A program made the translations under genes and the position numbers. The notes beneath the pieces are model-generated. The model was given only the letters and a program-made list of their open reading frames with translations. It was not told the origin of the DNA and did no database searches. Shown piece by piece: positions 50,651 through 59,181 of a stretch of 64,000 nucleotides of DNA (the stretch's first letter is position 1; each line of letters opens with the position of its first letter). The stretch lies in the NCBI RefSeq assembly GCF_023156535.1, contig NZ_JALNMH010000006.1:186001-250000 (forward strand). The letters run 5' to 3'. The DNA is from Pseudomarimonas salicorniae (GTDB lineage: Bacteria > Pseudomonadota > Gammaproteobacteria > Xanthomonadales > Xanthomonadaceae).

Positions 50651-51231
50651 GCGGCTCCAAGCGCCTGACCCTGATCCTCGCACCGCTCGTGCTTGCGGCC
50701 GCAGCGTATTGGCTGTGGGTCGGGCCTTCGGCAGAAGTGCCCGACAGCGCCCCCCGGCCGGCAGCCCCGCCGCCTGCCGCTGCGCCCTTGGTCGAGCAGC
50801 CGTCAGCCGCCGAGCCGGTGGCCGTACCTGCACCCTGGATGCTGTCCCGGGACGTGCTGCAGGGCGAGCCCAGGGAGGATCCTGCGGCCGCCGCCCGCGC
50901 GGCCAAGGCCACGGCCTACCAGCAGGTGCAGGACGAGCTGGCGACGCTCACCGCAAACGGTCGCCAGCCGAGCATCGCCGAGGTCGACAAGGTGCTGCAG
51001 CGGATCACCGAGGTCGAGGGCCGCAGCCAGGTGGCCGGCGTCGATATCGCGGCGGTCCGCCGGCACATGGCGATCGCGGCCGAGATGCAGACCCTCGCTG
51101 TCGAACTGCAGACGCTCAGCGCGCAGGGCGCCGGGAGCGACACCGCGCGGGTTCAGGCCTTGATCAAGCGGATGGAAGCGCTGCGCGAGGACCTGGTCGC
51201 CAGCCCGGTGGTGGTAGCCCCGCAACCATGA
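50647..51231 (+). CDS. Pilus-operon membrane-anchored helical protein, unknown
   Basis: A 194-residue protein that I do not recognise. It has an N-terminal hydrophobic anchor (LILAPLVLAAAAYWLWV), a Pro/Ala linker (30-65) and then mostly amphipathic helix with no cysteine (AKATAYQQVQDELATLTANG, VDKVLQRITEVEGRSQVAG). No MSHA counterpart comes to mind. Overlaps on both sides (ATGA) tie its dose to the MshK-like protein and the following pilin-like protein, so a periplasmic scaffold role is possible. Confidence 0.65.
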   Translation: MSGSKRLTLILAPLVLAAAAYWLWVGPSAEVPDSAPRPAAPPPAAAPLVEQPSAAEPVAVPAPWMLSRDVLQGEPREDPAAAARAAKATAYQQVQDELATLTANGRQPSIAEVDKVLQRITEVEGRSQVAGVDIAAVRRHMAIAAEMQTLAVELQTLSAQGAGSDTARVQALIKRMEALREDLVASPVVVAPQP

Positions 51232-51974
51232 GCGGCGCGCGGCCATTGCCCGCATCGGCCGCCCAGGCCCGCCTGCAGCGCGGCTATTCGTTCGTCGAGC
51301 TGGCGATCTCCGTGGTGGTGATCGGGATCATCGCCGGCGCCGCCTACACCGCCTACAACCGGCAGGGCGCCGGCCGCGAGAGCGTGGCCGCGCTGGCGCG
51401 CGGCGAGGTGCTCAACCAGTCGATTCGCGCATTCGCCCTGCACAACCACCGGTTGCCCTGTCCGGACACCGACGGCGACGGCCGCGAGGGCGATGCCGCC
51501 GGCAGCTGTCCGGCCAATGTCGAGCTTGGCTGGGTGCCCTACGAATCGCTGGGCCTCGAGAGACCGACGGTCTCGGCGCGAGAGGTGTATGCCGTGTTCC
51601 GCCGCGCCGCGGATGGGGCAGACCTCGTCGCCCCGGCTGCCAGCCCGAACCGCAACGACCTGATCCGCAGCCTGACCGCGGCCTCGGCGCTTGCGCCCAG
51701 CAATTCGAACGTGTTCCTCACCGGCGAGGGCAACCGCACCGGCGCCGAGGACTGCTCCGCCAATGTCGTGATGCATGCGGCGTTTGCGGTGGTGGTGCCC
51801 AACAGCGATGCCGACGGCGACGGCAGTTTCTTCGATGGTGTCCACGCCGGGCTTCCCGGCAGCGGCCGCTGCCTTGCCTCGCCGAACGGCGCCGCACGCA
51901 ATGGCTATGACGACGCCGTTGCGATGACCGGCTTCTCCACCTTGATCGGTCTCGCTCTCGACGACGTTCTCTGA
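51228..51974 (+). CDS. Pilin-like protein 1 with LPCPDxDxDG loop (short form)
   Basis: A 248-residue prepilin with a 19-residue leader, cleaved before YSFVE (Glu+5), and a helix to about residue 42. After the helix comes RLPCPDTDGDG (residues 75-85), a DxDxDG loop like calcium-binding sites. A second loop, DADGDGSFFDG, is at about residues 194-204, followed by a conserved NGYDD. The same loops recur in the proteins at 61017 and 62159; this one ends right after the shared core and lacks their helical extension. Likely a minor pilin or pseudopilin. Confidence 0.82.
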   Translation: MSGARPLPASAAQARLQRGYSFVELAISVVVIGIIAGAAYTAYNRQGAGRESVAALARGEVLNQSIRAFALHNHRLPCPDTDGDGREGDAAGSCPANVELGWVPYESLGLERPTVSAREVYAVFRRAADGADLVAPAASPNRNDLIRSLTAASALAPSNSNVFLTGEGNRTGAEDCSANVVMHAAFAVVVPNSDADGDGSFFDGVHAGLPGSGRCLASPNGAARNGYDDAVAMTGFSTLIGLALDDVL

Positions 51975-52012
51975 CTCCTCTTTCCCTCTTGCTACGCACA
52001 AGGCTCAGACAC

Positions 52013-53740
52013 ATGGTCAACGACGCTCGCTCCCCTTCGCTCCCGCGCCCGCGCCTTGCCCGTCATGCGTTGGCCGTTGCCGTGGCAGCCATGGCGCTTG
52101 GCGGCTGCACCGGGGTACCGCGCAAGAGCACCCAGTCGCTGGCGCCGGTCGACGAGCACACGCTTGACCGCATGGCCGAGCACACCGTGGCCGAGTCGGC
52201 CAAGCTGGCCGAGGTGCAGCAGCGGCTGTTCGAGGAGCTGCAGCGGGTGCAGCAGGCGCAGCCGGCCCCGCCCGTCGTGCCGCAGTACGACCCGCTGGAG
52301 GACCAGCTGGTCAGCATCCGCATGTACGAGGCGGACGTCGGCCAGCTGCTCTGGGCGATGTCCGAGCAGCTCGGCATGAACCTGATGCTCGACCCGCGCG
52401 TGGTGCAGACCGGACGCAGGTCGAGCATCAACCTCAGCAACGTCACCGCGCGCGAGGTCTTCGATCACATCCTGCGCGCCTTCGACCTTCATGGTGAGGT
52501 GCAGGGCAAGACGCTGATCGTCAATCTGATGGAGGAAAAGGTCTATGACCTCGACTTCCTCAACACCGCGCTGTCGGTGGATATCTCCTCGGGCGGCAAC
52601 GTGTTCGGCGCCAATCAGTCGACAGGTGGCGGCGGCGGCGGAGGCTCCAGCGGCGGTGGCTCGAACGCGCTGCGCAGCGATTTCGCGCTGTCGGGCGGGC
52701 TGGGCGAGCAGACCAGCGTGCACGCCGAGCTGGAGGAGGCGCTGGCCAGTCTGATCGGCGAGGGCGGCGGTGGCCGCCGTGCCCAGGATGGTGCCGAGGA
52801 CGCCGATCCGGTGCCTGCCGGCATGTACAACCTCAACTCGGTGACCGGCACCCTGTTCGTCCGCGCCCGGCCTTCGCAGGTGCGCGCGGTGGAAAGCCTG
52901 ATCAGCCGCTACAAGGCGGTACTCGGTCGCCAGGTGCAGATCGAGGCGCAGCTGATCGACGTCGAACTCAAGGATGGCTTCCAGTGGGGTGTCGACTGGA
53001 ACGTGCTGCGCAACCACGTCGCCGGGGTCATCGGCCGTGCCCCCATCGCCGTCGATCCGGCGACCGCCCTACTGCCGCCGGGGCCGGGCGCCGAGCTGCC
53101 GGTGCGCACCCTGACCCTGCCGGCGCAGACCATCGGCTCGGCGGCCGGAAATGCCCTGGGCCTTGGCTACCAGCGGAACTCGTTCTCCGTGGCCATCGAT
53201 GCCCTGCGCAACTTCGGCAACGTCAAGGTGCTGTCCAATCCGAGCATCCGCGCCCGCAATGGCTCGCCGGCGCTGCTTTCGGTCGGCACCAACATCCGCT
53301 ACCTGTCCAGTTCCTCGGTGACGGTCACCAATCCCGGCGGCGGTGCGACCACCACCTCTTCCGATGCCCAGACCGACTCGTTGTTCTCCGGCATCGTGGT
53401 CGGCGTGGTGCCCTTCATCCGCGCCGACCGGCAGGTCGAGATCCTGATCCATCCGATGCAGACGGATGTCGATCCGAACAGCCTGCAGCTGGTCGATGCC
53501 GGCGGTGGCACCCGGGTGACCCTGCCGGTCATCAACTTCAAGGGCATGACCACTACGCTCGGCCTGCGAGATGGCGACACGGTACTCATCGGCGGCCTGA
53601 TCGATCAGAAGCTGGGCCGCAGCAACAGCGGCGTGCCGGGGCTCTCCGACGTGCCCGGCGTGGGCAAGTTCTTTGATCGCACCGCCGACTCCCACGCCAG
53701 CCGCGAGCTGGTCATGGTGCTGAAGGTGCGCGTGCTGTGA
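52013..53740 (+). CDS. mshL: Outer-membrane secretin, MshL-like lipoprotein
   Basis: A 575-residue secretin. The signal peptide has the lipobox ALGGC (Cys32). N-domains (about 95-175) contain MYEADVGQLLWAMSEQLGMN, then comes a Gly/Ser linker with a run of glycines (about 205-218). The C-terminal secretin domain has VKVLSNPSIRARNGSPALL, the VGTNIRYL strand, the TDSLFSGIVVGVVPFI gate region and the terminal VPGLSDVPGVGKFF motif. It forms the outer-membrane channel for the pilus. The lipid anchor suggests self-piloting without a separate pilotin. I chose the ATG at 52013 to match the signal peptide. Confidence 0.9.
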   Translation: MVNDARSPSLPRPRLARHALAVAVAAMALGGCTGVPRKSTQSLAPVDEHTLDRMAEHTVAESAKLAEVQQRLFEELQRVQQAQPAPPVVPQYDPLEDQLVSIRMYEADVGQLLWAMSEQLGMNLMLDPRVVQTGRRSSINLSNVTAREVFDHILRAFDLHGEVQGKTLIVNLMEEKVYDLDFLNTALSVDISSGGNVFGANQSTGGGGGGGSSGGGSNALRSDFALSGGLGEQTSVHAELEEALASLIGEGGGGRRAQDGAEDADPVPAGMYNLNSVTGTLFVRARPSQVRAVESLISRYKAVLGRQVQIEAQLIDVELKDGFQWGVDWNVLRNHVAGVIGRAPIAVDPATALLPPGPGAELPVRTLTLPAQTIGSAAGNALGLGYQRNSFSVAIDALRNFGNVKVLSNPSIRARNGSPALLSVGTNIRYLSSSSVTVTNPGGGATTTSSDAQTDSLFSGIVVGVVPFIRADRQVEILIHPMQTDVDPNSLQLVDAGGGTRVTLPVINFKGMTTTLGLRDGDTVLIGGLIDQKLGRSNSGVPGLSDVPGVGKFFDRTADSHASRELVMVLKVRVL

Positions 53741-54720
53741 GCCTGATGTACTCGGCCCTGAGCGCGATGGAAGGCGAGGGCACCCAGCCCGCGCCGGCCA
53801 GCGCCGATCGGCCGGGTACCCGGTTCAATGGGCGCGGGCAGCGCCTGGTGATGGCCGCCGTCCTGCTGCTGCTGCTCATCGCGGGCCTCGGAGTGGCGTG
53901 GATGCTGTTGCGCGGCGAGGCGACCCCGATGGCAGCCAACGGATCCGTCCAGGCGGCGCCTGCCCAGCCTGTCGCCGCTGTGCAGGCCCAACCGGCAAGT
54001 GCGCCCGCGGCGGCCCTCGTGGTCCCATCGCAGCGCCCCGGGATCGAGCCTCCGGTAGCGGTTGCAGAAGACGTACCCGCGCCCCCGGCCGCGCTCGTCG
54101 ACGCGGGGCAGTCCCCGTCCGAGCCCGGATCGGTGGTGGACACGGGAGCCTTGTCGGTAGGGCGGGCGCCTGTCGTGGCCGAGACGGGCGCCGAGCCGGA
54201 TCAGCAGGCCGTCGCCGGCGTAGCCGAGGCCGCGGACGAGGCGGCACCCGCGCCCGCCACGGCCGAGGGCGAATTGCATTTCGTGGTTCATCCGCGGGGC
54301 GAGACGGCGCAGCCGGCACCGTCGCCGGCCCGCCTGGCTGCCAGCGCGCCGGATCCGGCCGCGGTGCAGCGCTGGGTCAGCGAGCTTGAGTCGGCGATCG
54401 CCGTGGATGACCGCGAGGCCGGGCGCGCTGCGCTCGAGGCCCTTGAAGGCCTGCTTGCCAGCGAGAGCCTTACGCTGCAGCGCTACCAGGCCTGGTGGGC
54501 GATGTCCGGGGGGCAGGACACGCTTGCCTACCAGCGCTACCAACGCATTGCTGAGCGCCTGCCGGGCGACCAGAACGCGAATCTCAACCTGGCCCTGCTC
54601 GACTGGCGCGCCGGACGCCTCGACTCGGCGCGCGAGCGGATCGGCCTGCTGCGCCTTCGGCATGCGGACTCCGCCCTGGTCGAGCGCCATTGGCGGGCAA
54701 TGAACGAGCAGGAGCGCTGA
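53737..54720 (+). CDS. mshN: MshN-like inner-membrane protein with TPR-type C-terminus
   Basis: A 327-residue bitopic protein: a cytoplasmic N-tail that starts SLMYSALSAMEG, one membrane helix (38-58), a long Ala/Pro/Val-rich linker (60-230) and a C-terminal helical repeat region (LLASESLTLQRYQAWWAMSG, RIAERLPGDQNANLNLALLD). This layout and the position between MshL and MshM match MshN. The name rests on context; sequence conservation is weak. Overlaps both neighbours. Confidence 0.7.
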   Translation: MSLMYSALSAMEGEGTQPAPASADRPGTRFNGRGQRLVMAAVLLLLLIAGLGVAWMLLRGEATPMAANGSVQAAPAQPVAAVQAQPASAPAAALVVPSQRPGIEPPVAVAEDVPAPPAALVDAGQSPSEPGSVVDTGALSVGRAPVVAETGAEPDQQAVAGVAEAADEAAPAPATAEGELHFVVHPRGETAQPAPSPARLAASAPDPAAVQRWVSELESAIAVDDREAGRAALEALEGLLASESLTLQRYQAWWAMSGGQDTLAYQRYQRIAERLPGDQNANLNLALLDWRAGRLDSARERIGLLRLRHADSALVERHWRAMNEQER

Positions 54721-56204
54721 TGTCCGGCCCGCTGCCTGCCCACTTGCTGCACCTCGGACTGCTGCGCAGCCCGTTCCCGAGTACGCCGGATGCCTGGCAC
54801 TACTTCGATGGCAACGGCCTGCGCGAACGGCTGGCCGAGGTCCTGCATTGCGTCATCGCGCGCAAGGGATTCGTGCTGATCACCGGCGAGGTGGGGCTGG
54901 GCAAGAGCACCCTGCTGCGCCGGCTGGTCACCCGGCTGGGCGAGGAGCAATGTCGGGTCGCCCTGGTCATGAACACCCACCTGCGCGGAAACGAGCTGCT
55001 GCGTGCGGTGTTGCGCGATCTGGGGCTGACACCGGGGAACTCATTCGACGATGACCTCGCCGCCTTCAACAGCTATCTGATCGAGCGCCATCATGCTGGC
55101 GAGACGGTCGCCCTGGTCATCGACGACGCGCAGAACCTGTGCCCGGAGTCGCTCGAGCTGATCCGCCTGCTGAGCAATCTCGAGACCTCCCAGTACAAGC
55201 TGGTTCAGATCGTCCTCTGCGGACAGCCCGAACTGCTCGACACGCTTGGCCAGCCGAGGATCCGCCAGCTCGCGAGCCGGATCAGCAAGCACGTGGAGCT
55301 GCTGCCCCTGTCAGAGGATGAAGCTGCGCGTTATGTGCGCTTCCGCCTTGACTGCGCGGGGGCGGACGGGATCCGGCTGTCGGCCGGGGCGCTGCGTTGC
55401 CTGTACCGGGACAGCAGGGGCAATCCGCGGCGCATGCACCTGCTGTTGGACACCTGCCTCTACGGACTGGTGGCTGGAGGCGGGCGCGAGATCGGTGCTG
55501 ACCTGGTGCGACGGGCGAGCGCCGAGGCGGGCCTGCTCCAGCGCGGCAGCCGTGGCGGGCCCACACGACCGACACGGCTTGCCGCCAGCGTCTTCATGGC
55601 GGCCTGCGCGCTGGCACTGCTGGCCTTCAGCCTGCTGCGCCAGGGACCGGCCAGCGCCAGCGTCGAGGCGTCCGTTGCAGCCCCGGGGCGGCTGCCTGCC
55701 CCTCTTCCGGAAGTCGCTGGCCCGACGTCGGAGGTCGATTCGTTCGCACTGTGCCTGCAGCGGCTGACCGGCCTTGATCCCGTCGATGCGGCGGCGTCGG
55801 TGGCCGAGCCCGGCGTCCTGGCCGGGCGCCTCTACGCTCTGGGCTCGCCGGTCGAGCTGGTTCAGCTTCCACCGGACCTTGAGCTGCGCCGCCCGGCCGT
55901 GGGCTGCCTTGCCGACCCGCAATCCGGTGTCGCGGGGTGGCTGGCATGGCGACCGGAGCTGGTCGCTGCGGATTTTGCCCTGGGCCGTCAGGGCGAGCCG
56001 GTTCGCGCCCTCCAGGCACGCCTTGCCGAAGCCGGCTTCTACCGGTCTGCGCTGGATGGCGAGGTCGGGCCGCGCACGGTGGCGGCACTGGCCAGCTTCC
56101 AGCGCGAGCGCGGCCTGCCCGCGACCGGCTACCCCGATGCCCTGACCCGATATCTGCTTGAACACGATGCGGCGCCCGTGGGTGCTGCAAGCGAGGACTC
56201 CTGA
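54720..56204 (+). CDS. mshM: MshM/ExeA-like AAA ATPase with peptidoglycan-binding domain
   Basis: A 494-residue protein with a cytoplasmic AAA domain (Walker A GEVGLGKS at 56-63; Walker B LVIDDAQNL at about 132-140; sensor-like LCGQPEL). One membrane helix is near 286-305. A periplasmic part ends in a peptidoglycan-binding type 1 domain (GEPVRALQARLAEAGFY, GEVGPRTVAALASFQ; about 425-488). ExeA uses such a domain to insert the secretin through the cell wall; MshM is the pilus version. The start overlaps the previous stop (TGATG). Confidence 0.87.
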   Translation: MSGPLPAHLLHLGLLRSPFPSTPDAWHYFDGNGLRERLAEVLHCVIARKGFVLITGEVGLGKSTLLRRLVTRLGEEQCRVALVMNTHLRGNELLRAVLRDLGLTPGNSFDDDLAAFNSYLIERHHAGETVALVIDDAQNLCPESLELIRLLSNLETSQYKLVQIVLCGQPELLDTLGQPRIRQLASRISKHVELLPLSEDEAARYVRFRLDCAGADGIRLSAGALRCLYRDSRGNPRRMHLLLDTCLYGLVAGGGREIGADLVRRASAEAGLLQRGSRGGPTRPTRLAASVFMAACALALLAFSLLRQGPASASVEASVAAPGRLPAPLPEVAGPTSEVDSFALCLQRLTGLDPVDAAASVAEPGVLAGRLYALGSPVELVQLPPDLELRRPAVGCLADPQSGVAGWLAWRPELVAADFALGRQGEPVRALQARLAEAGFYRSALDGEVGPRTVAALASFQRERGLPATGYPDALTRYLLEHDAAPVGAASEDS

Positions 56205-56205
56205 C

Positions 56206-57915
56206 ATGGCCACCCCCGTCTCCCGACTCCCTCGCCAGGGCGCCGACGCTGCCAGTGAGCGGCCGCGCCTGGGCCGCATGCTGAAGGATCTGGGCCTGCT
56301 CACCGCTACCCAGCTGGAATACGCGCTGCAGAAACAGGAGGTGGAGCAGGACCGGATCGGCAACATCCTGGTCGGAAACGGCCTGGTCCTCGAGCACGAC
56401 GTGGCCAAGGTGATTGCCGAGCAGCGTGGCATTCCCTTCGTGCCCGCCTCCGACCTGCCCCAGCCCGACGCGGGCGTGCTCGCCCTGTTCAACCGCGAGC
56501 TGTGCCTGGCCAATCGCTTCCTGCCCTGGCGGAAGGGGGAGCGCGGGCTGGAGGTGCTGCTCGGCGATTCCGACCCCGAAGAGATCGGGCGCCTGGTCAT
56601 GCAGCGCTGCGACCTGCCCGCGGTGTTTCACCAGACCGAGAATTCCAGGCTGATCCAGCAGATCCGCCAGTGTTACTACTTCGCCCAGAATCCGGTCGAG
56701 AAACTGGTCAGGCGGGAGATCCAGCTGCTGGCCTCGGACGTCGACAACGTTGCCACCCCGGCACGGCTGCTCGACCACCTCCTGCACTTCGCCATCCGCG
56801 AGCGCGCGACCGACATCCACATCGCGCCCTCCGCCAAGAGCTGGCACGTGCTGTTCCGTATCGACGGCATCCTGCGCCCGATGCTGGCCTTCCCGCCCGC
56901 TCTTGCCCGCCTGCTGACCTTCGTCAAGATCAACTCGCAGATGGATATCTCCGAGCAGCGCAAGCCGCAGGACGGCAGCTTCCACACGGTGATCCTGGAC
57001 AAGCCCTACACGGTGCGCATCTCCACCCTGGTGAGCGAGGCCGGGGAGCGAATGGTGCTGCGCCTGCTGCCCGAGCGCGGCGACATGTCCGGCCTCCTGC
57101 AGCTTGGGTACCGGAAACAGGATGTCAGCCTGCTGCAGCGGATCTTCGAGCGACCCTCGGGACTGGTGCTGATCACCGGGCCGACCGGTTCGGGCAAGAG
57201 CACCACCCTGCACGCGGCACTGCGCATGCAGTCCCTGATCGAGCGCAATGTGCTGACCGTCGAGGATCCGGTCGAGTACCGCGTGCCCGGCGCCTGCCAG
57301 ACCGAGGTCAACCGCCGCGCCGGCTACGACTTCGGGTCGGCGCTGCGCAACTTCCTGCGTCACGATCCGGACGTCATGCTCATCGGCGAGATCCGCGATG
57401 GTGAGACCGCTCGGGCCGCGGTCGAGTCGGCGGCCACTGGCCACTTGGTGCTTTCCACGCTGCATGTGGCGAATGTGTTCGGGGTGATCCCGCGGTTGCG
57501 TCCGTTCGGCCTGGGCGCGCAGGAAATCGCCGACAACCTGGTGGCGATCATCAGCCAGCGACTGGTGCGAAGGGTCTGCCCGCACTGTGCCCAGCCGCAG
57601 CTGTTCGACCAGTCCACCAAGGAGTGGCTGGGTGAGCATCACAAGGGGCCCGGGCGGATGGGGGCCGGCTGCGATGCCTGCCGGGGCACCGGCTATCTCG
57701 GCCGGGTGCCGGTGTACGAGATTCTCCAGGTCAGCCAGGCGATCGTCACCGCCATCGTCGACGAGCAGGGCCGCGAGACCCTGCTGCGCACGGCGCGGGA
57801 GAGCGGCTTCCAGCCGATGCAGGAGATGGCGAGGCAGCTGGTGGCAGACGGCCAGACCACGCACGAGGAAATCGTCCGCGTGCTGGGTGAGGCGGCGGCG
57901 GAGCACGACGCGTGA
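56206..57915 (+). CDS. mshE: Pilus extension ATPase, MshE-like, with c-di-GMP-binding MshEN domain
   Basis: A 569-residue GspE/PilB-family hexameric ATPase. The N-terminus holds two tandem MshEN motifs, starting RLGRML (Arg21) and RIGNIL (Arg50). Each is 24 residues with the expected Leu/Gln pattern, and they are separated by five residues as in c-di-GMP-binding MshE. Walker A is GPTGSGKST (325-333); the Asp-box is DVMLIGEIRDGET and the His-box GHLVLSTLH. The C-terminal zinc site is CPHC (458/461) with CDAC (489/492). It powers pilin polymerisation, probably only when c-di-GMP is bound. I saw no PilT-like retraction ATPase in the window. Confidence 0.92.
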   Translation: MATPVSRLPRQGADAASERPRLGRMLKDLGLLTATQLEYALQKQEVEQDRIGNILVGNGLVLEHDVAKVIAEQRGIPFVPASDLPQPDAGVLALFNRELCLANRFLPWRKGERGLEVLLGDSDPEEIGRLVMQRCDLPAVFHQTENSRLIQQIRQCYYFAQNPVEKLVRREIQLLASDVDNVATPARLLDHLLHFAIRERATDIHIAPSAKSWHVLFRIDGILRPMLAFPPALARLLTFVKINSQMDISEQRKPQDGSFHTVILDKPYTVRISTLVSEAGERMVLRLLPERGDMSGLLQLGYRKQDVSLLQRIFERPSGLVLITGPTGSGKSTTLHAALRMQSLIERNVLTVEDPVEYRVPGACQTEVNRRAGYDFGSALRNFLRHDPDVMLIGEIRDGETARAAVESAATGHLVLSTLHVANVFGVIPRLRPFGLGAQEIADNLVAIISQRLVRRVCPHCAQPQLFDQSTKEWLGEHHKGPGRMGAGCDACRGTGYLGRVPVYEILQVSQAIVTAIVDEQGRETLLRTARESGFQPMQEMARQLVADGQTTHEEIVRVLGEAAAEHDA

Positions 57916-59168
57916 AGGCCTTCTACTACCGGCTGCAGAGTCCCGCGGGCAGGGTCCGCAGCGGCGTGCTGCAGCTGGCCGTCGAGCGCGAGTTCTCGGC
58001 CCGCGTCTGGCTGGAGAAGAACCATGACGGTGTCGTACTGAGCCTGGTGCACATCCCGCGCTGGCTGGCGATGCTGCTGAACGCGCTGGGTGGGCTCTTC
58101 GCGCGGCGGATCGACGCGGTCGAGCTCGGCGGCCTGTTGCGCGACCTTGGCGTGATGCTCGGCGCCGGCGTGCCGATGCTCAGCGCGCTCGATTCGCTGA
58201 TCGAGGAAAATCGCGACACCGGCCAGCATCGGGTGGCCCGGGTCGCGCAATCGCTGTCGGACGAGCTCGGCGCCGGCGCCAGCATCAGCGAGGCATTCGG
58301 CAAGCAGCCGAATGTGTTTCCGGAGACCGTCCTGAATCTGGTGAACATCGGCCAGGAGACCGGCGCCATCGATCGCATGCTGATTGAGGCCGCCGAGCAT
58401 GTCGAGCGGGTCAACAAGATGGGCCGCGATGCGCGGCGGGCCCTGATCTACCCGGCCTTCGTGGTGGCTGCCCTGCTGCTGGTCTCCTGCGTGTGGATCT
58501 TCTACGTGATCCCCAACCTGGCCGACCTCTATCGGCAGATGAACATCGAGCTGCCGGCGATCACCGCGGCCCTGCTGGATTTCTCCGAGGTTGCCTCGGA
58601 ACACGTCGAGCTCAGCCTGTTCATCCTGTTTCTGCTGATCGTGGTGCCGATCGTGCTGGTCCGGCTGAGCTGGCGGTTCCGCTCGCGGCTGCACGGGCTC
58701 GGGCACCGGCTCCCGGTGTCGCGGGTGATCATGCGCGCCTCGGGCATGGCCTTCATCACCGAGCATCTGGCCCTGCTGGTCGCCGCCGGCCTCGACATGT
58801 CGCGCAGCCTCGATGTGCTGACCCGCTCGGTCAACGACGAGTACTACCGCTCGCGGATCATCGATGCGCACCGCTATGTCCAGCGCGGCGAGCGTCTGGC
58901 TGCGGCGATGAAGCAGGTGGGCGGCTTCCCGGCGATGGCCGTGCGGATGATCGCGGTCGGCGAGGAGACCGGCACCACCACCGCTCAGCTGCGCTTCCTC
59001 GCACAGGAATACCGGCAGCGCTTCGACCACATCATCGAATCGCTCGCCGAGGTGCTGAAGCCGGCGATCATCATCACGCTGGGCCTGATGTTCGTGCTGT
59101 TCGTGGTTGCCATGTACCTGCCGATCTACGACCTGATCCGCCAGGCGATGGCGCCACCCGCCTACTGA
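57912..59168 (+). CDS. mshG: Inner-membrane platform protein, MshG/PilC/GspF-like
   Basis: A 418-residue polytopic protein with two GspF domains: VELGGLLRDLGVMLGAGVPM in the first and MAFITEHLALLVAAGLDMSR in the second. Three membrane helices lie near residues 178-200, 233-255 and 385-408. It turns ATPase motion into pilin extraction at the inner membrane. It overlaps mshE (ATGA) and is followed after 13 bp by pilin-like genes. Confidence 0.9.
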   Translation: MKAFYYRLQSPAGRVRSGVLQLAVEREFSARVWLEKNHDGVVLSLVHIPRWLAMLLNALGGLFARRIDAVELGGLLRDLGVMLGAGVPMLSALDSLIEENRDTGQHRVARVAQSLSDELGAGASISEAFGKQPNVFPETVLNLVNIGQETGAIDRMLIEAAEHVERVNKMGRDARRALIYPAFVVAALLLVSCVWIFYVIPNLADLYRQMNIELPAITAALLDFSEVASEHVELSLFILFLLIVVPIVLVRLSWRFRSRLHGLGHRLPVSRVIMRASGMAFITEHLALLVAAGLDMSRSLDVLTRSVNDEYYRSRIIDAHRYVQRGERLAAAMKQVGGFPAMAVRMIAVGEETGTTTAQLRFLAQEYRQRFDHIIESLAEVLKPAIIITLGLMFVLFVVAMYLPIYDLIRQAMAPPAY

Positions 59169-59181
59169 GCCGAGGGAGCCC

